From Anaerolineae bacterium (GTDB lineage: Bacteria > Chloroflexota > Anaerolineae > 4572-78 > J111), in the NCBI GenBank assembly GCA_023382535.1, contig JAHDWA010000020.1, positions 62,001 through 126,000 of the forward strand: a stretch of DNA of 64,000 bases, written 5' to 3'. Position 1 is the first letter of the stretch. The number at the start of each line of letters is the position of its first letter. Of this stretch, positions 61,233 through 64,000 are shown one piece after another. The position numbers and the translations under genes were made by a program. The notes beneath the pieces are model-generated. The model did not search any database. It was given only the letters and a program-made list of their open reading frames with translations, and had not been told where the DNA came from.

Positions 61233-61874
61233 ATGACTATGCCAACAACTACGGATTACACTCGTCTTGACTGGTCGGACCTTGTGCCCGACCGGCCCTT
61301 TACCAACCCTGATCACAATGCCGAAGATTTGGCTCACTTGTGGTACATGGCTGAGAAACTGCGCCATCTTTTGCGCCAATCAAGCTCTATCCCGGCGCAG
61401 CCGCGTCCGTATGTTTTGTATTTGGAAGAAGTGGGCGGACGCCGCCACCGCCTCGCCCTGGCCAGGCCGGAAGAACTGCTTACCTGTTCTGAGCTGATGG
61501 TCGTCGGCTTTTGCGGGCACAAGTGGCCCGAGGCCGACCGGACGCCGCTGGATATGGTTGACGCGGAATTGCTGGCCGAATTTTTGCAGCATCCCCATTT
61601 GCTCAGTTACAGTTCCCTGGAAGTGGAGGGGGGCAACTGGCGCAACCTGGTTTTGTTCAGCCAGGCACAGGGGATTGGCCACTGGGCCATCAGCGCCCGG
61701 CATGCCGATGCGGTGCGTGACCTGGCCCCGCGCTATTATCAGAATATCCGGCTGCACAACGGCGTTTTGCCGGGAGGATTAATGTCGAGCCAGGAGCTTT
61801 TGCTGACCCGGACCAAGTATTTCGATTATCAGGATCAGCCGTTCTGGTGGGCCGTGCGCGAGCTGCAGGCGTAA
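61233..61874 (+). CDS. 213-residue protein of unknown function
   Basis: No family is recognised. The ATG at 61233 or the one two codons later may be used. The protein is soluble, with a compact N-terminal helix pair (HNAEDLAHLWYMAEKLRHLL), several Trp, a central VLYLEEVGGRRHRLALARPEELL, and a C-terminal WAVRELQA. The pattern of a helical start followed by beta-rich sequence resembles small ligand-binding or monooxygenase-like folds, but no motif proves it. Its place between an FAD oxidoreductase and the cyclodeaminase homologue suggests the same pathway. Nearby 61875-61980 carries a short degenerate repeat (AGGTAGCAGGGTAACAG). Confidence 0.6.
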   Translation: MTMPTTTDYTRLDWSDLVPDRPFTNPDHNAEDLAHLWYMAEKLRHLLRQSSSIPAQPRPYVLYLEEVGGRRHRLALARPEELLTCSELMVVGFCGHKWPEADRTPLDMVDAELLAEFLQHPHLLSYSSLEVEGGNWRNLVLFSQAQGIGHWAISARHADAVRDLAPRYYQNIRLHNGVLPGGLMSSQELLLTRTKYFDYQDQPFWWAVRELQA

Positions 61875-62007
61875 CGAAAGGTAGCAGGGTAACAGAGTCG
61901 CAGAGGGAAGCGTCAAAATGAGGCGAAGAGGCGAGGATAGGTGAGGCGTAAAGACGAAGTTCGCCTCCTCGTCTCACTGTTATCGCATCTTTTATGAAGG
62001 GGACAAC

Positions 62008-63024
62008 ATGGCCGGAATTGACATTCTGTTTCTATCTAAAGAAGACGTGGAGAGCCTCGACCTGGGTCTTCGAGAGATCATGGACGTGGTCGAGGTGGGG
62101 CTGAAGGCTCACGGCGAAAAAAAGGTGGTCATGCCCTCCAAAGATCACCTGGCGCTGGATTACCCGGAGAAACTCTTTAACATCCTCAAGGGCTATGTCG
62201 AGCCGGTCAACGTGGCCGGAGTCAAGGTCATCGGGGATTTTCAGAAGAACTATGAATACGGTTTGCCCTCGGAACTGGCCCTCATCACCCTCTACCGGCC
62301 CGAAACCGGCGCGCCTTTCTGTATTCTGGACGGGACGCTGACCACCTGGATGCGCACCGGTGCGGTAACAGCGGTTGGGGCCAAGTACCTGGCCAATGAC
62401 AAACCCCGCGTCCTGGGTCACATCGGGGTGCGGGGCACGGCCTGGTACAACGTAGCCATGCTGGACCTGTTGTTTGATTTTGAGGAAATCCGTGTGACCA
62501 GCAAGCGGCCTGAGTCGCGGGAGCGTTTTGCCGGGGAAATGTCGGCGCGGCTCAATAAGCGAGTGACGGTCAAGGAAACTGCCGAGGCAACGGTGCGCGA
62601 CGCCGACATCATCATTGACGCCTCGCGCCTGCTGGAACACGAAGTCTTGGTCAAGGATGAGTGGGTCAAACCTGGCGCGCTCATCCAACCCTATGGGGCG
62701 GTGCTGTCGGTCGCGCCCAGCCTGCCGTTTACCGTTGACAAAATGTTTGTAGATGATTGGAACCAATGCCAGAAATCGCAGTACGGCCAGTTTGCCGGGT
62801 TGATCCAGGCCGGCAAACTGCGCGACGAGCATATCGCCGGGGAAATCGGCGAGGTCGTTGCTGGGGTGAAGCCGGGCCGCGAGTCGGCGCAGGAGCGGAT
62901 TCTGTTCTGGCATAAGGGTTTTGCCGTCAGCGATATTGTGCTGGGCAACCTGGCCTATCAAAAAGCCCGTGAAAAAGGTGTCGGCACCCTGCTGAGTTAC
63001 TACCGCGAGCCGCGTGATATGTGA
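62008..63024 (+). CDS. Ornithine cyclodeaminase/mu-crystallin family protein
   Basis: A 338-residue NAD(P)-dependent enzyme. The N-terminus IDILFLSKEDVESLDLGLREIMDVVE is standard. The substrate region has DGTLTTWMRTGAVTAVGAKYLA, with the Arg and Asp typical of the family. The nucleotide-binding part reads LGHIGVRGTAWYNVAMLDLLFDFEEIRVTSKRPE in outline. Members convert ornithine to proline or reduce cyclic imines such as pyrroline-2-carboxylate. It probably handles the imine made by the flanking flavin oxidoreductases. A clear GAAGGGGA site lies before the ATG. The precise substrate is unknown. Confidence 0.9.
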   Translation: MAGIDILFLSKEDVESLDLGLREIMDVVEVGLKAHGEKKVVMPSKDHLALDYPEKLFNILKGYVEPVNVAGVKVIGDFQKNYEYGLPSELALITLYRPETGAPFCILDGTLTTWMRTGAVTAVGAKYLANDKPRVLGHIGVRGTAWYNVAMLDLLFDFEEIRVTSKRPESRERFAGEMSARLNKRVTVKETAEATVRDADIIIDASRLLEHEVLVKDEWVKPGALIQPYGAVLSVAPSLPFTVDKMFVDDWNQCQKSQYGQFAGLIQAGKLRDEHIAGEIGEVVAGVKPGRESAQERILFWHKGFAVSDIVLGNLAYQKAREKGVGTLLSYYREPRDM

Positions 63025-63085
63025 CTCAAGCTGTTTTTTGCCACGAATTCCACGAATTCTCACCAATTTTTTAGTCTTAATTGAG

Positions 63086-63113
63086 TTGACACTGTTTCAA
63101 AACGTGTTAAAAT
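63086..63113 (+). promoter_or_regulatory. Promoter of the final oxidoreductase gene
   Basis: TTGACA (63086-63091) and TAAAAT (63108-63113) are 16 bases apart. The start would be near 63120, about 27 bases before the operator at 63147. The spacing matches that of the IclR gene's promoter and operator. Confidence 0.6.
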
Positions 63114-63146
63114 GGCCCAACTTCTCCAAAGAATTTGGGAACTCCG

Positions 63147-63161
63147 TTGCGCCATACGCAA
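63147..63161. promoter_or_regulatory. Second IclR-type operator
   Basis: TTGCGCCATACGCAA has perfect five-base arms. It agrees with the site at 53981-53995 at 12 of 15 positions, including both outer arms, and lies at a similar distance from its promoter. Confidence 0.6.
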
Positions 63162-63188
63162 CAAGAGTAGTTGAGGGAACAGCAGCCT

Positions 63189-64000
63189 ATGTCAATTAAA
63201 CTGTTGAAACAGGGATTGAACGGCCATGGCAGCCTAAAGCCAATGTGGCGGCAGCAGCCGCTCAAAGACAGCTACGATGTGGTTATCATCGGCGGAGGGG
63301 CGCACGGCCTGGCCTGTGCCTACTACCTGGCCAAACACCACAACATCACCCAGGTAGCGGTGCTGGAAAAAGCCTACCTGGGCAGCGGTGGGAGCGGCCG
63401 CAATACGGCCATTATTCGTTCCAACTACCTGACCCCGGAAGGGATTCTCTTTTACGATGAGAGCGTCAAGCTGTATGAGGACATGTCCGAAGAGCTTGAT
63501 TTTAACGTCATGTTCTCGCAGCGCGGCCACCTGACCCTGGCCCACACCGACGCCTCACTGCGGACCATGCGCTGGCGGGCGGAGGTCAACCAGATTCAGG
63601 GCGTTAACAGCCGGGTCATTTACCCCGACGAAATCAAAAAACTGGTTCCCTTTATGGATGTAAGCGACCATCCCCGCTACCCGGTCCAGGGCGCGCTTTA
63701 CCATCCGCCGGGGGGGATCATCCGGCACGATGCGGTGGTCTGGGGCTATGCGCACGGCGCGGATAAACGGGGCGTCCACCTGCACCAAAAAACCGAAGTA
63801 ACCGGCATCGAGGTTCAGAACAACCGGGTAGTGGGCGTCAAAACCAATCGCGGCTCGATCAAAACCGGTATAGTATTGAATGCTACGGCCGGCTGGTGCT
63901 CGTTGATCGCTGACATGGCCGGGGTTAAACTGCCCATCGAGACGCGCCCACTGCAAGCCTGCGTGACCGAGCCGCTCAAGCCGTTTTTGGATGTGGTCAT
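63189..64000 (+). CDS. FAD-dependent oxidoreductase, sarcosine oxidase beta-like, cut by the window edge
   Basis: The frame runs off the right edge, so only the first 270 codons are seen. The ATG at 63189 follows GAGGGA. The FAD motif YDVVIIGGGAHGLACAYYLA lies near residues 31-50, followed by VLEKAYLGSGGSGRNTAIIRSNY, in which the GSGGSGRN loop is typical of sarcosine oxidase beta, dimethylglycine oxidase and related DAO proteins. It probably oxidises an N-methyl or secondary amine. It has its own promoter and IclR-type operator, so it starts a new transcript rather than belonging to the cyclodeaminase operon. Confidence 0.88.
   Translation, partial: MSIKLLKQGLNGHGSLKPMWRQQPLKDSYDVVIIGGGAHGLACAYYLAKHHNITQVAVLEKAYLGSGGSGRNTAIIRSNYLTPEGILFYDESVKLYEDMSEELDFNVMFSQRGHLTLAHTDASLRTMRWRAEVNQIQGVNSRVIYPDEIKKLVPFMDVSDHPRYPVQGALYHPPGGIIRHDAVVWGYAHGADKRGVHLHQKTEVTGIEVQNNRVVGVKTNRGSIKTGIVLNATAGWCSLIADMAGVKLPIETRPLQACVTEPLKPFLDVV

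Overview
The window is dense bacterial DNA of moderately high G+C. It carries 44 complete protein genes by my count, one gene cut by each edge, one decayed gene, and no rRNA, tRNA, CRISPR array or transposase that I could see. The gene mix suggests a Chloroflexota bacterium of the Anaerolineae/Caldilineae type: large STAND NTPases with TPR repeats, a PknB-like kinase with a Pro/Thr-rich stalk, class III cyclase, GH78 and GH38 glycosidases with a lipoprotein-type sugar ABC importer, and several MttB-type methyltransferases. This placement rests on gene families only and is an inference.

Layout. 1-9.3 kb: a surface-glycan region with four glycosyltransferases (one cut by the left edge), a nucleotidyltransferase/metallophosphoesterase pair, a methyltransferase and an SLC13-type permease. 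9.4-20 kb: a glycoside-use locus with a LacI-family regulator (strong promoter followed by a perfect 40-bp palindrome), a sugar-binding lipoprotein, two permeases, an alpha-L-rhamnosidase and a GH38-type glycosidase. 20-23.7 kb: a membrane adenylate/guanylate cyclase translationally coupled to a secreted low-complexity protein. 23.8-27.6 kb: a heterodimeric ABC exporter preceded by a terminator-like leader.

27.6-38.6 kb is the most unusual part. It is a seven-gene minus-strand operon, visibly more A+T-rich than its flanks: two SPFH/Band-7 membrane proteins, a coiled-coil protein, a modular P-loop ATPase with adaptor-like N-terminal domains, a 1265-residue STAND/TPR protein, a 71-residue peptide, and a radical SAM/SPASM enzyme with a PqqD-like C-terminus. 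The peptide and radical SAM genes overlap by one base, which is the arrangement of a RiPP precursor and its maturase. A receptor-type Ser/Thr kinase is divergent from this operon. I know of no described system with this composition and propose it as a candidate signalling/defence island.

41-45 kb: a glutamine amidotransferase/ATP-grasp-like pair, a membrane-anchored TPR-like protein, and a decayed receiver/histidine-kinase remnant. 45.4-64 kb: a catabolic region with two non-pyrrolysine MttB homologues, a tungsten/molybdenum aldehyde oxidoreductase, a ferritin-like protein, a mandelate-racemase-type enolase, an MFS carrier, an IclR regulator, MmgE/PrpD, a YheO/DauR-like regulator, two DAO-type flavin oxidoreductases and an ornithine-cyclodeaminase homologue. 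This suggests breakdown of N-methylated or cyclic amino-acid-like compounds. A shared 15-bp IclR-type site links the IclR gene with the last oxidoreductase. Small palindromic repeat families are scattered between genes and in two cases form the 3' end of a gene.
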